Source: Nocardia mangyaensis (lineage in GTDB: Bacteria > Actinomycetota > Actinomycetes > Mycobacteriales > Mycobacteriaceae). Taken from it: a DNA stretch of 64,000 bases. Both the position numbers and the translations under genes were made by a program. The notes beneath the pieces are model-generated. The model did no database searches and was not told where the DNA came from. It worked only from the letters and a program-made list of their open reading frames with translations. This document shows, in pieces, positions 7,967 through 17,483 of the stretch (position 1 is the first letter of the stretch; each line of letters starts with the position of its first letter). The stretch lies in NCBI RefSeq assembly GCF_001886715.1, contig NZ_CP018082.1, positions 1,612,001 through 1,676,000 of the forward strand, in the 5' to 3' direction.

Positions 7967-8659
7967 ATGAAGTCGGGTTTCTCGCGAACGGCAGCACCTG
8001 CGGCGAATTCCCGGCATCCGCGCGGGCTCGTTTCCTCGATCTCGGTGTGGATGGCCCGGTTGATCGTCGGCGCTGTGCTGATGGGGTTGATTCTGGTCGC
8101 CGGAACCGCGGTCCGGGTGTGGCAGGTGGCCCGGATCGACAACTACACCCCCGCCGACGCGATCGTGGTACTCGGCGCGGCCCAGTACTCCGGGACGCCG
8201 TCGTCGGTGTTCGAGGCCAGGCTGTACCAGGCGGGCCGGCTCTATGAGGCCGGGGTCGCGCCGATGGTGATCACCGTCGGCGGCAAACAGGAGGGCGACC
8301 TCTACACCGAGGCCGCCTCGGGCAAGCGCTACCTCGAGAACGCGGGCGTGCCCAGCGATCACATCCTCGCCGTGGAAACCGGCTCCGACACCCTGCGCAG
8401 CATCGAAGCCGTCGCCGACGCCATGGGCGCGCGCGGGATGTCATCGGCCGTACTCGTCTCCGATCCGTGGCATTCACTGCGGACCCGGACGATGGCACGC
8501 GACGCCGGTCTGCGCGCGTGGACCGCACCCACCCGCACCGGTCCGGCCGTCTACACCAGGGAATCGCAGTTCCACGGCATCGCCCGCGAAACCGGCGCGC
8601 TGCTGTGGTATCAGCTCACCCACTTCTCGGCAGATTTCTCTTACACGGCGGGACAGTGA
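7967..8659 (+). CDS. YdcF/SanA-like DUF218 membrane protein
   Basis: A 230-residue protein with one N-terminal membrane helix (about 29-50) followed by a DUF218 domain. Motifs are ADAIVVLGAAQYSGTPSS, FEARLYQAGRLYEAG, ITVGGKQEGD, EAASGKRYLENAGVP and VLVSDPWHSLR, matching the YdcF/ElyC/SanA fold. Family members act at the cell envelope, though their substrates are mostly unknown. The ATG at 7967 lies 6 bases before dgt's leader, and the stop is 6 bases before the dgt ATG, so the two genes are probably co-transcribed. The upstream 138 bases hold nothing recognisable. Confidence 0.85.
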   Translation: MKSGFSRTAAPAANSRHPRGLVSSISVWMARLIVGAVLMGLILVAGTAVRVWQVARIDNYTPADAIVVLGAAQYSGTPSSVFEARLYQAGRLYEAGVAPMVITVGGKQEGDLYTEAASGKRYLENAGVPSDHILAVETGSDTLRSIEAVADAMGARGMSSAVLVSDPWHSLRTRTMARDAGLRAWTAPTRTGPAVYTRESQFHGIARETGALLWYQLTHFSADFSYTAGQ

Positions 8660-8665
8660 GATCCG

Positions 8666-9919
8666 ATGACCGACAGCTACACCCCGCACGACCGGGAACG
8701 CATGGTCCACGAACCGGGCAAGACCGCGTGGCCCGGCGCCGCGGACCGCGGCCACCGCAGTGAGTTCTCCCGCGACCGCGCCCGCGTCCTGCACTCCGCC
8801 GCCCTGCGCCGCCTCGCCGACAAGACCCAGGTCATGGGCCCGCGCGAGGGCGACACCCCGCGCACCCGCCTCACTCATTCACTCGAGGTCGCCCAGATCG
8901 GGCGCAGCATCGCCGACGGTGTCGGCGCCGACCCCGACCTGGTCGACCTGGCCGGGCTCGCCCACGACATCGGCCACCCGCCCTACGGCCACAACGGTGA
9001 ACGCGCGCTCGACGAATTCGCCGACGAGTACGGCGGTTTCGAGGGCAACGCGCAGAACCTGCGCATCCTGACCCGCCTCGAACCCAAGGTCCTCGACGCG
9101 GCGGGGGAGAGCGCCGGGCTCAACATCACTCGCGCCGCCCTCGACGCCACCATCAAATACCCGTGGGGCAGAAGCGGTTCCGGCACCAAGTTCGGCGCCT
9201 ACGACGACGACCTCGAACGCCTGGCCTGGGTCCGCAAGGACGCCCCCGAGCGCGTCCAGAGCCTGGAATGCCAGATCATGGACTGGTCCGACGACGTCGC
9301 CTACTCCGTGCACGACGTAGAAGACGGCGTGATCGTCGGCCGCATCGACCTGCGCGCCCTGGCCGACCCCGCCGAGCAAGCCGCACTCGCCGAACAGGGC
9401 CACGGCCAGCACCCCGACCAGTCGATCGAGGCGCTCGCCGCCGCCGCCCAGCGGCTGTCCGAACTCGACGTGGTAGCCGATGCCGTGGACTACGACGGCA
9501 CCTTCGCGTCCTCGGTCGCGTTGAAGCGGCTCACCAGCGAGCTGGTCGGCCGCTTCGCGACGGCGGCCATCGCGGCCACCCACGAGCGCTACGGCCCCGG
9601 CCCGCTCATCCGCTACGAGGCCAACCTGGTCGTGCCGCCGATCGTGGCCGCCGAGGTCGCCGTGCTCAAGACCGTCGCCCTGCGCTACGTGCGCTCCGAC
9701 CGCGGCCACCTGGCCCGCCAGCAGACCCAGCGCGAGCGCGTGCAGGCCGTCGCCGACCGCCTGCTCACCACCGCGCCGGCTCACCTCGACGACCAGATGC
9801 TGCCCTGGTGGAACGCCGCCACCGACGACCCCGCCCGCGTGCGCGTGGTGATCGACCAGATCGCCTCCTACACCGAGAGCCGCTTCGAGCGCGTCGCCGC
9901 CTCGCTGGACTGCCGCTGA
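8666..9919 (+). CDS. dgt: deoxyguanosinetriphosphate triphosphohydrolase-like protein
   Basis: A 417-residue HD-domain phosphohydrolase that hydrolyses dGTP or other dNTPs to the nucleoside and triphosphate. It shows the family order [19 protein letters not shown], then [13 protein letters not shown], then the metal-binding HD pair in [15 protein letters not shown] (His100-Asp101), and later [22 protein letters not shown]. The length is as expected for actinobacterial Dgt. It sits directly before dnaG, an arrangement seen widely in actinobacteria, linking dNTP control to replication. Confidence 0.95.
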   Translation: MTDSYTPHDRERMVHEPGKTAWPGAADRGHRSEFSRDRARVLHSAALRRLADKTQVMGPREGDTPRTRLTHSLEVAQIGRSIADGVGADPDLVDLAGLAHDIGHPPYGHNGERALDEFADEYGGFEGNAQNLRILTRLEPKVLDAAGESAGLNITRAALDATIKYPWGRSGSGTKFGAYDDDLERLAWVRKDAPERVQSLECQIMDWSDDVAYSVHDVEDGVIVGRIDLRALADPAEQAALAEQGHGQHPDQSIEALAAAAQRLSELDVVADAVDYDGTFASSVALKRLTSELVGRFATAAIAATHERYGPGPLIRYEANLVVPPIVAAEVAVLKTVALRYVRSDRGHLARQQTQRERVQAVADRLLTTAPAHLDDQMLPWWNAATDDPARVRVVIDQIASYTESRFERVAASLDCR

Positions 9920-9942
9920 GCCCGACCGACTAGACTTCCCAC

Positions 9943-11874
9943 GTGGCCGGACGAATCCCAGATCGCGATATCGCGGCGATCCGTGACCGGGTCCGGATCG
10001 AAGACGTCGTCGGTGAGTACGTGGCGCTCAAGCGCGCGGGCGCCGACTCCATCAAAGGCCTGTGCCCGTTCCACGACGAGAAGTCGCCGTCGTTCCACGT
10101 GCGCCCCAACCACGGCCTGTTCCACTGCTTCGGGTGCGGTGAGGGCGGGGACGTCTACAAGTTCCTGCAGCAGATCGAGCACATCGGTTTCGTCGAGGCC
10201 GTCGAGCAGATGGCCGACCGCATCGGTTACCAGATCAACTACGAGGGCGGTGGCACCTCGGTCCAGCGCGACCGCGGCACCCGCTCCCGTCTGGTCGCCG
10301 CCAATGCCGCCGCGCACGAGTTCTACGTCGCGCAACTGCGCGAACCCGAGGCCGAGGCGGCCCGCGCCTACCTGACCGAGCGCAACTTCGACGCCGCCGC
10401 CGCCCAGCAGTTCGGCTGTGGCTACGCGCCCGGCGGCTGGGACGTGCTCACCAAGCACCTGCTCCGCAAGGGCTTCGAATTCAAGGAGCTGGAAGCGGCC
10501 GGACTGTCCAAGCAGGGCAAACGCGGCCCGATCGACCGGTTCCATCGCCGCCTGCTCTGGCCGATCCGCAACCTGGGCGGCGAGGTGATCGGCTTCGGCG
10601 CGCGCAAGCTCTTCGACGACGACACCATGCCCGGCAAGTACGTGAACACGCCGGAGACGTTGCTGTACAAGAAGTCTCAGGTGCTGTTCGGCCTCGACCA
10701 CGCCAAGCGCGACATCGCCAAGGGCCACCAGGCCGTCGTCGTCGAGGGCTACACCGACGTCATGGCGATGCACCTGGCCGGGGTCAAGACCGCCGTCGCC
10801 TCCTGCGGCACCGCCTTCGGCGAGGAACACCTCCAGGTGCTGCGCAGGCTGCTGATGGACGACAACTTCTGGCGCGGCGAGATCATCTACACCTTCGACG
10901 GCGACGCCGCCGGGCAAGCCGCCGCGCTCAAGGCCTTCAGCGGCGATCAGCGCCTGGCCGGCCAGACCTACATCGCCGTCGCCCCCGACGGCCAAGACCC
11001 GTGCGAGCTCCGTCAGCACTCCGGTGACGCCGCCGTACGCGACCTGGTTGCGCGACGAACCCCGCTCTACGAGTTCGTGATTCGCGGTCTGCTCGCCGAA
11101 CACAATCTCGACGATGTCGAGGGCCGGGTCGAGGCCTTGCGGCGCACGGTGCCCGTGGTCGCGCAGATCAAGGACAACGCCACCCGCAAGGGCTACGCGA
11201 CCAAACTGGCGGGCTGGGTCGGCTGGGACGACATCCAGCTCGTCGTGCGTCGCGTCGGCGAGGAAGCGCGCAAGAACCGCACCGGCACGAACGGCAAGCC
11301 CACGCCCGGCGGGAAGGTCGGTGCCGCACCGGTTTCCGCGCCTCGCGCCGACGAGGGTTCCTCGGTGCGCCCCGCCCCGAACGATCCGGTGCTGCTGGCT
11401 CAGCGTCAAACCCTCAGCGCCGCACTGCAATACCCCGGCATCGCCGGGGTGGCCTTCGACGCCATCGACACCGCCGCCTTCACTCACCCCGCCTACGTGG
11501 CCGTGCGGATCATGATCGCCCAGGCGGGCGGCACGGCCTCCGGTCTCGGCGGCGCCGAGTGGGTGGCCGCCGTCGCCGACCACACCGACGACCTGATGAT
11601 CCGCGCCCTGGTCTCCGAGCTGGCCAACGAGCAGCTGCCGGTGCGCTCCCAGAACGACACCCCGCGCTTCATCACCGCCATCCTCGCCCGCACCCAGGAA
11701 GCCTGGGTCGGCCGTCAGATCGCCGAGCTGAAATCCAAGCTCCAGCGCCTCTCGGCCAGCGAGGAGCCCGACACCTACATGACCCTGTTCGGCGACCTGG
11801 TGGCGCTCGAGCAGTACCGCAAGAGCCTCGCCGCGCAGGCCATGGGCAACGAGGGCTACGCGGCGGGCGCCTGA
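9943..11874 (+). CDS. dnaG: DNA primase
   Basis: A 643-residue primase that makes RNA primers at the replication fork. The CHC2 zinc finger is at Cys41, His44, Cys62 and Cys65 (LCPFHDEKSPSF and LFHCFGCGEGGDV). The core carries FGARKL and NTPETLLYKKS, and the TOPRIM metal-binding motifs are VVVEGYTDVMAMH and YTFDGDAAGQ. A linker at about 440-480 leads to a C-terminal helical domain for DnaB binding. The start is a GTG at 9943, 23 bases after dgt. The gene is complete and typical. Confidence 0.97.
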   Translation: MAGRIPDRDIAAIRDRVRIEDVVGEYVALKRAGADSIKGLCPFHDEKSPSFHVRPNHGLFHCFGCGEGGDVYKFLQQIEHIGFVEAVEQMADRIGYQINYEGGGTSVQRDRGTRSRLVAANAAAHEFYVAQLREPEAEAARAYLTERNFDAAAAQQFGCGYAPGGWDVLTKHLLRKGFEFKELEAAGLSKQGKRGPIDRFHRRLLWPIRNLGGEVIGFGARKLFDDDTMPGKYVNTPETLLYKKSQVLFGLDHAKRDIAKGHQAVVVEGYTDVMAMHLAGVKTAVASCGTAFGEEHLQVLRRLLMDDNFWRGEIIYTFDGDAAGQAAALKAFSGDQRLAGQTYIAVAPDGQDPCELRQHSGDAAVRDLVARRTPLYEFVIRGLLAEHNLDDVEGRVEALRRTVPVVAQIKDNATRKGYATKLAGWVGWDDIQLVVRRVGEEARKNRTGTNGKPTPGGKVGAAPVSAPRADEGSSVRPAPNDPVLLAQRQTLSAALQYPGIAGVAFDAIDTAAFTHPAYVAVRIMIAQAGGTASGLGGAEWVAAVADHTDDLMIRALVSELANEQLPVRSQNDTPRFITAILARTQEAWVGRQIAELKSKLQRLSASEEPDTYMTLFGDLVALEQYRKSLAAQAMGNEGYAAGA

Positions 11875-11875
11875 C

Positions 11876-12121
11876 TCAGCGGCGCAGCTGGTTGTGCGGC
11901 ACGAGCACCGTGGTTCGCTCGTCCAACGGCACCATCGGCTCCAGTTTCTGCTGCGTGCTCAACTTGTCCGACAGCTTCTGCCGGCCCACCGACACCAGCT
12001 TCTTCGTCACCGGACTCCCCGTGACCGCCCGCGTCGCCGCACTGATCTGCTCGTAGCGCGCGCGCCCGGCCTTGGTGCCCAGCACATACCCGGCCGCTAC
12101 GCCGATGATCAACCGCAGCAT
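11876..12121 (-). CDS. small YtxH-like membrane-associated protein
   Basis: An 81-residue protein convergent with dnaG; the stop codons are one base apart. The N-terminus MLRLIIGVAAGYVLGTKAGRARYEQI is a glycine-zipper-like hydrophobic segment followed by the GTKAGR motif of YtxH-type proteins, then a basic amphipathic helix. It probably sits at the membrane. Function is unknown, and such genes are common next to dnaG in related genera. Confidence 0.8.
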   Translation of the reverse strand: MLRLIIGVAAGYVLGTKAGRARYEQISAATRAVTGSPVTKKLVSVGRQKLSDKLSTQQKLEPMVPLDERTTVLVPHNQLRR

Positions 12122-12331
12122 CTGATGGAGCTCCTCCCACGTTCGTGTGCCGCCTCATCCTGCCCCACCCGCCCCACCCATGTCGATCCGCCCACGGTTC
12201 GTCGACACATCGTTATACGCCGCATGTCCGCAGGTAGCAGCCCGATTTGGGAACCCGCAACCCCATGCGCTAAAGTTTCATCTCGGTCAGCCCGCCAAGG
12301 CAGACCGCCTGAGTCTACCGACCCAGGGCAT

Positions 12332-12404
12332 TCCCCTATAGCTCAATTGGCAGAGCAGCCGACTGTTAATCGGCAGGTTTCTGGTTCGAGTCCAGATGGG
12401 GGAG
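12332..12404 (+). tRNA. tRNA-Asn (anticodon GTT)
   Basis: The cloverleaf folds by eye. The acceptor stem is TCCCCTA with TGGGGGA (one G-T pair), the anticodon stem GCCGA/TCGGC has loop CTGTTAA (GTT at 12365-12367), and the T arm is CTGG-TTCGAGT-CCAG. The discriminator is G and the CCA end is not encoded. A terminator follows at 12414. Confidence 0.95.
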
Positions 12405-12413
12405 CGCATTAAG

Positions 12414-12461
12414 AAGAGGTTCTGACCTGCGTTTTTTCGCACGTGTTGGAATCTCTTTTTT
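12414..12461 (+). terminator. probable terminator of tRNA-Asn
   Basis: AAGAGGTTC (12414-12422) pairs with GAATCTCTT (12449-12457; one G-T pair), followed by a run of T. The loop holds a second small stem around TTTTTT. This is the expected intrinsic terminator after the tRNA. Confidence 0.6.
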
Positions 12462-12898
12462 GTGTTGTGCTACTGGTGCGACGCTCTCACCTGGTCTTTT
12501 GCGCGACTCGACTGTCCTACCCGCCCAGTTTCGGGATCAAGTCTGGTGATACGTGGGAAAACTGCCTCTGAGCTGCGAAACCATCACGATAAGACAGGTC
12601 TTCTACGATGTGCAACACGAAATCGACACGTTTTGGATTGCACGAGCAGCCGACACCGTGCCCGTTCTGGAAACGAAGCGGCGTAGATGCGGCACCGCAG
12701 TGCCGATGACGGAACACCATGCTCGATGAACTCGATCCACTCCTCGGCGTCGACCGCGCGGACTCGTCGATCCGTCACCATGGTCGCGCGCACTCCATGG
12801 ACGAAGTGCCACCTCGACAGCCGCCCTCGGTGTCTTTCACGATCTGGTAGCCGCCGGGCAACGACGACCAGGGCAGAATCGTCGGGCAGAATCGGTGG
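12462..12898. other. non-coding stretch, no gene supported
   Basis: Several short open frames occur on both strands but none has a ribosome binding site or a recognisable product. It could contain the lost N-terminal part of the next gene, but I see no SWIM-type cysteine/histidine pattern in any frame. Confidence 0.5.
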
Positions 12899-14095
12899 GT
12901 GTCTGACCTCGCCGTTGCCGTGCTGCCGTTGATCCGTACCCGCGCTGACCTGCATCACCGAAGCGCGGCCACCGCTCATGGCCGGCCGATGCAGCACGCG
13001 GTTGACCTACTTGCCGACGCGTTCGATTCCGACCCAGCGGCGGTATTCGCGGTCACGCAGAAGGCCCTGGCGAGCGCGATCAAGCTCATCGCCCGCGCTG
13101 ATGATTCCAGCGGGGTCATGGGCAGTGCGATCCGGGACTTGCTCGATATCCACGCGCGTTCGGCCGCGGTCGCGCGGGTGCCGGTGTCGAAGCTGGTGGC
13201 GTGGATGATCGCGTTCCAGTTCGAGGGCGAGGTTGACTACTTCGAGCTGGATCCAGTCGCCTATGCCGGTGCTCTGGGCGAGGACGGCATGGCGTCCTAT
13301 CGCGACCGAATCCGGCAGTTGGAGGCCGACCTCGGGCCCGGTTCGGCACGGCGGTTCTTTGTGGAATGGAACCTGCGGCGGTTAGCGGTGGTCGCGGGCG
13401 ACGTGGATGCGATCATCGCTACCCACGCGCGAGATCGTCGAGTCGCAGCGTGGTTTACCGACACCGCGCGTGCATTGGCCGAGGTCGGTGAAGTCGAGCT
13501 GGCGATCGATTGGGCCAGGCAGGCTGCCGATTTCGATCGCGGGCACCAAGCCCAGGAGGGCGCGCAGTACTGGTGTGAGTTGCTGGGCGAGTATCGCGTC
13601 GGTGAAGAACTCCCAGCTCGCGTGGAGGTGTTCACGCGGTGGCCGTCCTCGACGACCGCGGCCCGCTTGTACATGTGCGCTGGTGAGCTGTGGCCGCGAT
13701 ATCGCGATGATGTGCTGGCGCGGTTGGCATTCAGCGCCAGGGAAACTGTGCTGTTCGCGTTGGGGAGCTTGGGTGATGTCGAGTTGGCCTGGGACGCGGC
13801 CCATGCGCTCAACCTCACCAGTGTCGATGTGTGGGACCGGCTGGTTGCCGCGTATGAGCCCGTTGACCCCGCCGCGGTCGTTCCGGTGCTCGCCGATTTG
13901 GTTACCGCGGAACTCGCCCACACAGGTGTACGCCACTATCAGGTGGCGGCCCGCTACTTGCACAGAATGCGCGCGCTCGCCGCAGGCACCCCACAGGCCG
14001 CCGAGGTCGATCACTTGATCGGTGAATTACGTGAGAAACACCGTCGACGGCCGCGGCTCCAGCAGGAGTTCGACCGGGTCGGATTGCCTCGATAG
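12899..14095 (+). CDS. helical protein resembling C-terminal part of SWIM zinc-finger family proteins
   Basis: A 398-residue helical protein read from a GTG. The pattern ADDSSGVMGSAIRDLLDIHAR, then VDYFELDPVAYAGALGE and RRRPRLQQEFDRVGLP resembles the C-terminal portion of actinobacterial SWIM zinc-finger family proteins, made of paired helices. The N-terminal SWIM domain (CxC...CxH) expected in full-length members is missing, so the gene may be truncated, or it may belong to a SWIM-less subfamily. It lies 166 bases before another gene of the same orientation that is often its neighbour. No catalytic motif is visible. Confidence 0.65.
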   Translation: MSDLAVAVLPLIRTRADLHHRSAATAHGRPMQHAVDLLADAFDSDPAAVFAVTQKALASAIKLIARADDSSGVMGSAIRDLLDIHARSAAVARVPVSKLVAWMIAFQFEGEVDYFELDPVAYAGALGEDGMASYRDRIRQLEADLGPGSARRFFVEWNLRRLAVVAGDVDAIIATHARDRRVAAWFTDTARALAEVGEVELAIDWARQAADFDRGHQAQEGAQYWCELLGEYRVGEELPARVEVFTRWPSSTTAARLYMCAGELWPRYRDDVLARLAFSARETVLFALGSLGDVELAWDAAHALNLTSVDVWDRLVAAYEPVDPAAVVPVLADLVTAELAHTGVRHYQVAARYLHRMRALAAGTPQAAEVDHLIGELREKHRRRPRLQQEFDRVGLPR

Positions 14096-14260
14096 CCAGG
14101 GCTTGTCAGCACACGGCGGGTGCGGACCCCGCGACCCGCCGAACCGGCGCCGCGTTCGTGAAGTCGCTGACGCCCGCACTTTGTCGGGGCGTTGTCGCGG
14201 AGCAAAGCTGTGGAATTACATTGCCCCACAACGGTAGTTCGAGAACAGGGTGCGTGACCG

Positions 14261-15118
14261 GTGAGCGAATACCAGTACTACGAGTTCATGGCTGTCGATC
14301 GGCCACTGAACGCCGATCAGCAGACGGAGCTGCGGGAGTTGTCGACGCGGGCGGTGATTACCAGCACGAGCTTTGTCAACGAGTACCACTGGGGTTCGTT
14401 TCGTGGTGCGCCTGATCGGATGATGGATCGGTATTTCGACGCGCATCTGTATCTGGCGAACTGGGGGTCGCGGCGGGTCATGCTGCGCTTGCCGAAGAAG
14501 TTGCTCAGGGCCGACACCGTCGAGCGGTACCTGCTCGACGAGCACGTCGAGGCGCGATCGGTGGGCAAGCATCTTGTCATCGACCTGCGCAGTGAGGATG
14601 AGGAGTGCGACTGGAATCACGATGCCGAGTCGTGGCTGCCCGCCATTGTGGGGGTGCGGGGGGAGTTGGCGGCCGGTGATCTGCGGCCGTTGTATCTTGC
14701 GTGGTTGGCTGGGTATGGGTCGTGGGAGCGCGATGAGTGGGCGTTCGATCGCGATCATGACGACGAGCCCGAACCGCCGGTGCCTGCGGGGTTGGGTACG
14801 TTGACCGGCCCCCAGCGAGCATTGGCCGATTTCCTTCGCCTGGACGAGGATCTGTTGCACGTCGCCGCAACCGCGTCAGCGCCGTTGCCGCCGGTGGCCG
14901 ATGATCCGGGTGCGCTGGGTCGGTGGATCGCCAGTCTCGCGGTGGAGGAGAAAGACCGGCTATTGGCGCGGGTTGTTGGTGATGAGGCGGCCCAGGTGCG
15001 GATGGAGTTGTGGCAGCGTTTTCGTGGTGGCGTGGTCGATCAACCGTCGACGGCGAGCACGCGGACTGTCGCGGACTTGCTCGACGGTGTGGCACGGTAC
15101 CGGGCAGAGCGTGAATAG
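14261..15118 (+). CDS. conserved protein of unknown function (SWIM-partner type)
   Basis: A 285-residue soluble protein. The N-terminus (EYQYYEFMAVDRPLNADQQ, then TSFVNEYHWGSFRGAPDRMM, then YFDAHLYLANWGSRR) matches a family I know as conserved hypothetical proteins found beside SWIM zinc-finger genes. It is acidic with no membrane segment. The start codon is a GTG shortly after a weak ribosome binding site. A shared function with the upstream gene is likely but unknown. Confidence 0.75.
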   Translation: MSEYQYYEFMAVDRPLNADQQTELRELSTRAVITSTSFVNEYHWGSFRGAPDRMMDRYFDAHLYLANWGSRRVMLRLPKKLLRADTVERYLLDEHVEARSVGKHLVIDLRSEDEECDWNHDAESWLPAIVGVRGELAAGDLRPLYLAWLAGYGSWERDEWAFDRDHDDEPEPPVPAGLGTLTGPQRALADFLRLDEDLLHVAATASAPLPPVADDPGALGRWIASLAVEEKDRLLARVVGDEAAQVRMELWQRFRGGVVDQPSTASTRTVADLLDGVARYRAERE

Positions 15119-15461
15119 CGGGAGGATCTTGTTCGTTTGGCCGAGCGTGACCGCATCATGTGCCCACAGCGGCTCTTCTTCGAACTCCGCTCGCCGGATC
15201 CCGCGTGCCGCGCATAGTCGGTGGATCATGTAGGGCGACAGCAGTTCACCGATGACCAACATCTGCGTGGTGGGGTGTCGGTCCTCGGCGCGACCGCTGC
15301 GGTCGAAGACCTACCCGGTTGGCCGAGGTTCGATATCTCAGTGGGTGGGCGGCGCGCGTGCGGCTTGCTATCTGGGATCAATTGCGCGCCAGCGGGATCC
15401 GATCTCGCAGCCGTGACGCCGGCACCTCTGGAGGCAGATGGGCTGGACGTTCGGATTGCTC
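15119..15461. other. intergenic, nothing recognised
   Basis: No gene is supported. A minus-strand open frame entering from 15262 begins plausibly (MLVIGELLSPYMIHRLCAAR) but soon runs antisense into the upstream gene, so at most it is a short relic. Confidence 0.4.
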
Positions 15462-15833
15462 CTAATCCTGGGTCCGTGGCGTTCTCGGCCAGGCCACTAT
15501 CTGGGTCGGCCTGATCTCGACGCGGTCGGCATCGTCGAACGCCGCCACAATGGATTCCAGGTGTGTTTCGAACACGGCGAGCAGATCGTTGTTGCTGATG
15601 TTTCCCATCGCTACGACCAGAAGGCGGCGGGGTTGGCCGTGTAGTTGGTGCGAGATCCGGAAGTCGGCGTCCTTCGACACCACCACGCGGTCCTCAGCGT
15701 CGGCTTCCTTGGTGACCTGGTCGTCGGTGGTGCGGTTTCCTGCGGGCAACTGCGTTGTGTGCCGCGTCGTGTCCGGCGTCGCCTAGGAACCGGGCCAGTC
15801 GTGCCGGGAGTTGCGCGTCGACCAGGACTTCAC
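15462..15833 (-). pseudogene. DUF5615 (PIN-like, Mut7-C type) toxin, frameshifted
   Basis: Two minus-strand frames together encode one DUF5615-type toxin. The first gives LVDAQLPARLARFLGDAGHDAAH and the second LPAGNRTTDDQVTKEA, then DRVVVSKDADFRISH, with the conserved SKDADF. The frame changes near 15757-15760, consistent with two lost bases in a GHDAVHTTQLPAGN-type sequence. A second fault lies at the start: the GTG overlapping the antitoxin stop (15833) is out of frame by one base with the LVDAQ reading, as if one T of a TTC codon had been lost. The toxin is therefore inactive unless these are sequencing errors. Confidence 0.75.
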
Positions 15834-16063
15834 GCGGCGTTGACAGTGACGACGGTGTGTCCGCCTGCCGCGAGAGCACCGAACTCCAGCGCGGCGAGGA
15901 GGTCGTCGGATTCCAGGTCCGGGTAGTCGTCGAGGATCTCTTCGCGGCTCATGCCCGAAGCCATCATCTCGAGGATGTTCTGCACCGGCATCCGAAGTCC
16001 GCGCACTACCGGCTGACCATGGCAGATCTGCGGATCCGAGGTGATGCGATCGAGGCGCGACAT
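15830..16063 (-). CDS. DUF433 antitoxin-like protein
   Basis: A 77-residue protein (MSRLDRITSDPQICHGQPV, then RMPVQNILEMMASGMSREEI and LDDYPDLESDDLLAALEFG) of the DUF433 family, the usual antitoxin partner of DUF5615 toxins. The start at 16063 gives the family's normal length; an upstream in-frame ATG at 16072 is also possible. It is intact, while its toxin is frameshifted. The gene order antitoxin-toxin with a GTGA overlap is typical of the module. It would act as DNA-binding autorepressor and toxin neutraliser. Confidence 0.8.
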   Translation of the reverse strand: MSRLDRITSDPQICHGQPVVRGLRMPVQNILEMMASGMSREEILDDYPDLESDDLLAALEFGALAAGGHTVVTVNAA

Positions 16064-16297
16064 AGGCACCATCGTAGCCTTGACCATGAGATCTCTGCTA
16101 GCGATCATCGCTGACAGGGGGTTCTGTGCCCGTCGTGATCGGGGCGCCACCCGTGACTACAACGACATCCGTACGCGAGGCCACACGCGTGGTGCCGCGA
16201 GACGGACACGCCGCCGCGGCGAAGTGCCTCCCTAGGACCTGGCCGGGTGTGGATCAGACCTAGCGTCCGCGCGTTGAAACAGTGAAGGTTCGATCTA

Positions 16298-17483
16298 GTG
16301 CCTCGTCAGGCAACGTTCGTTAGGTAATCCGGATGCCGGATCTTGGATCCGACGGCGAAGTCGCGGATCGGTCCGGCGTGCTGGTTGCGCCAGCGGATGT
16401 AGTTGCCGATCGCGGTGTCTTGCTCGTCGTGGCTGCGGTGGTCGGTGCCGTTGAGCGCGAAATACCGCAGCGCGGCGAACTCGCACTCGATCCGATTCAA
16501 CCAGGACGAATAGGCAGGCACGAACACCAACTCGACCGCGTTGGCCACGCACCATTCCCGCACCTCACGGCGTTTGTGCACCGAGTAGTTGTCCAGAATC
16601 AAGTACAGCTTGTCGCCGGGCCAGCGGGCCCGCAGCGACGTGAGGAACGCCAGGAACTCGGTCCAGCGCTTCCGGTCACGGATCCGGTAATAGAGCAGGC
16701 CCGTCGCCAGATCGAGGCCGCCGAACATGTGCCGCACCCCCTGGGTGCGGTTGTAGGGCGCGCGCAACCGATTCGGGCGTCGCCGCGGAAACCAGCCACG
16801 TCCAGCACGCGGTTGCAGGTTCAGCGGCCCGAACTCATCGACACAGACCACCCGCCCGTCAGCGGGTGGATTGTCGTAGAGCTCGAGCACCCGTGCCATC
16901 TTCGCCGCGAAATCGGGGTCGTTGCTGGCCTTCCAGGTTTTGGTGGCCTGCCACGACACCCCGCCGGCCTTCAAGATCTGACGCAGAGTCTCGCGGCTGA
17001 TATCAACAATCCCGTTGAGCACCAACACATCCCACAGCTTGGACAGACTCCACGTCGAAAACGGCCAACCCAGGCTCAGGGGGCAGCACCGGGCGATCTG
17101 ACAGATCCGTTCACGCATCTTCGGATCAGTCTTGCTCGGCCTGCCCCCGCTCCATTTTGGGTCCAGAGCACCAAACCCATGCTCGTTGAAGTCGTGAATC
17201 ACTTGCCGCACATAGGGTTCCGAGACCTGCATCAACTTCGCGATCAGCCCGACAGGCTGCCGCTGCGCCGACGCCATCACCACGATCGCCCGCCTCGCTC
17301 TGACCGGCACCTTGCTGGTCTTGGCGATCCGCGCCACCCGCCGCCCCTCTTCCGGGAACAACGGCCGCACAAACACATCCGGCTTCCGGCCCACGACACC
17401 ACCTCCACCGGCAGCATCACCCGACCCGCCGGCCAGAGCAAGCCGACACCCGATTACCGCAGCAACCTATCCAGACAAGGCAC
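16298..17483. mobile_element. IS630-family insertion sequence
   Basis: The element is 1186 bp with terminal inverted repeats of about 20 bp (left GTGCCTCGTCAGGCAACGTT; right, read inwards, GTGCCTTGTCTGGATAGGTT) matching at about 14-15 of 20 positions. It is flanked by TA at 16296-16297 and 17484-17485, the target duplication of IS630/Tc1-mariner elements. It carries one transposase gene with an intact frame, so it may still be active. Confidence 0.88.
16306..17394 (-). CDS. IS630-family transposase
   Basis: A 362-residue DDE transposase. The N-terminal helix-turn-helix region (ARRAIVVMASAQRQPVGLIA, then MQVSEPYVRQVIHDFNEHG) binds the ends, followed by a winged-helix part (SRETLRQILKAGGVSWQATK). 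The catalytic acidic residues are in VVCVDEFGPL, LILDNYSVHK and YSSWLNRIECEFA, the D-D-E order of IS630. It starts at a GTG at 17394. It nearly fills its element and has no internal stop or shift. Confidence 0.93.
   Translation of the reverse strand: MGRKPDVFVRPLFPEEGRRVARIAKTSKVPVRARRAIVVMASAQRQPVGLIAKLMQVSEPYVRQVIHDFNEHGFGALDPKWSGGRPSKTDPKMRERICQIARCCPLSLGWPFSTWSLSKLWDVLVLNGIVDISRETLRQILKAGGVSWQATKTWKASNDPDFAAKMARVLELYDNPPADGRVVCVDEFGPLNLQPRAGRGWFPRRRPNRLRAPYNRTQGVRHMFGGLDLATGLLYYRIRDRKRWTEFLAFLTSLRARWPGDKLYLILDNYSVHKRREVREWCVANAVELVFVPAYSSWLNRIECEFAALRYFALNGTDHRSHDEQDTAIGNYIRWRNQHAGPIRDFAVGSKIRHPDYLTNVA

Noticed and set aside
12332..12404. tRNA-Asn as attachment site of a second element
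   Set aside because: I looked for a repeat of the tRNA 3' end downstream through the accessory region and saw none.
12584..12997. 137-residue minus-strand frame after tRNA-Asn
   Set aside because: No ribosome binding site or family signature, and it overlaps the start of the plus-strand gene.
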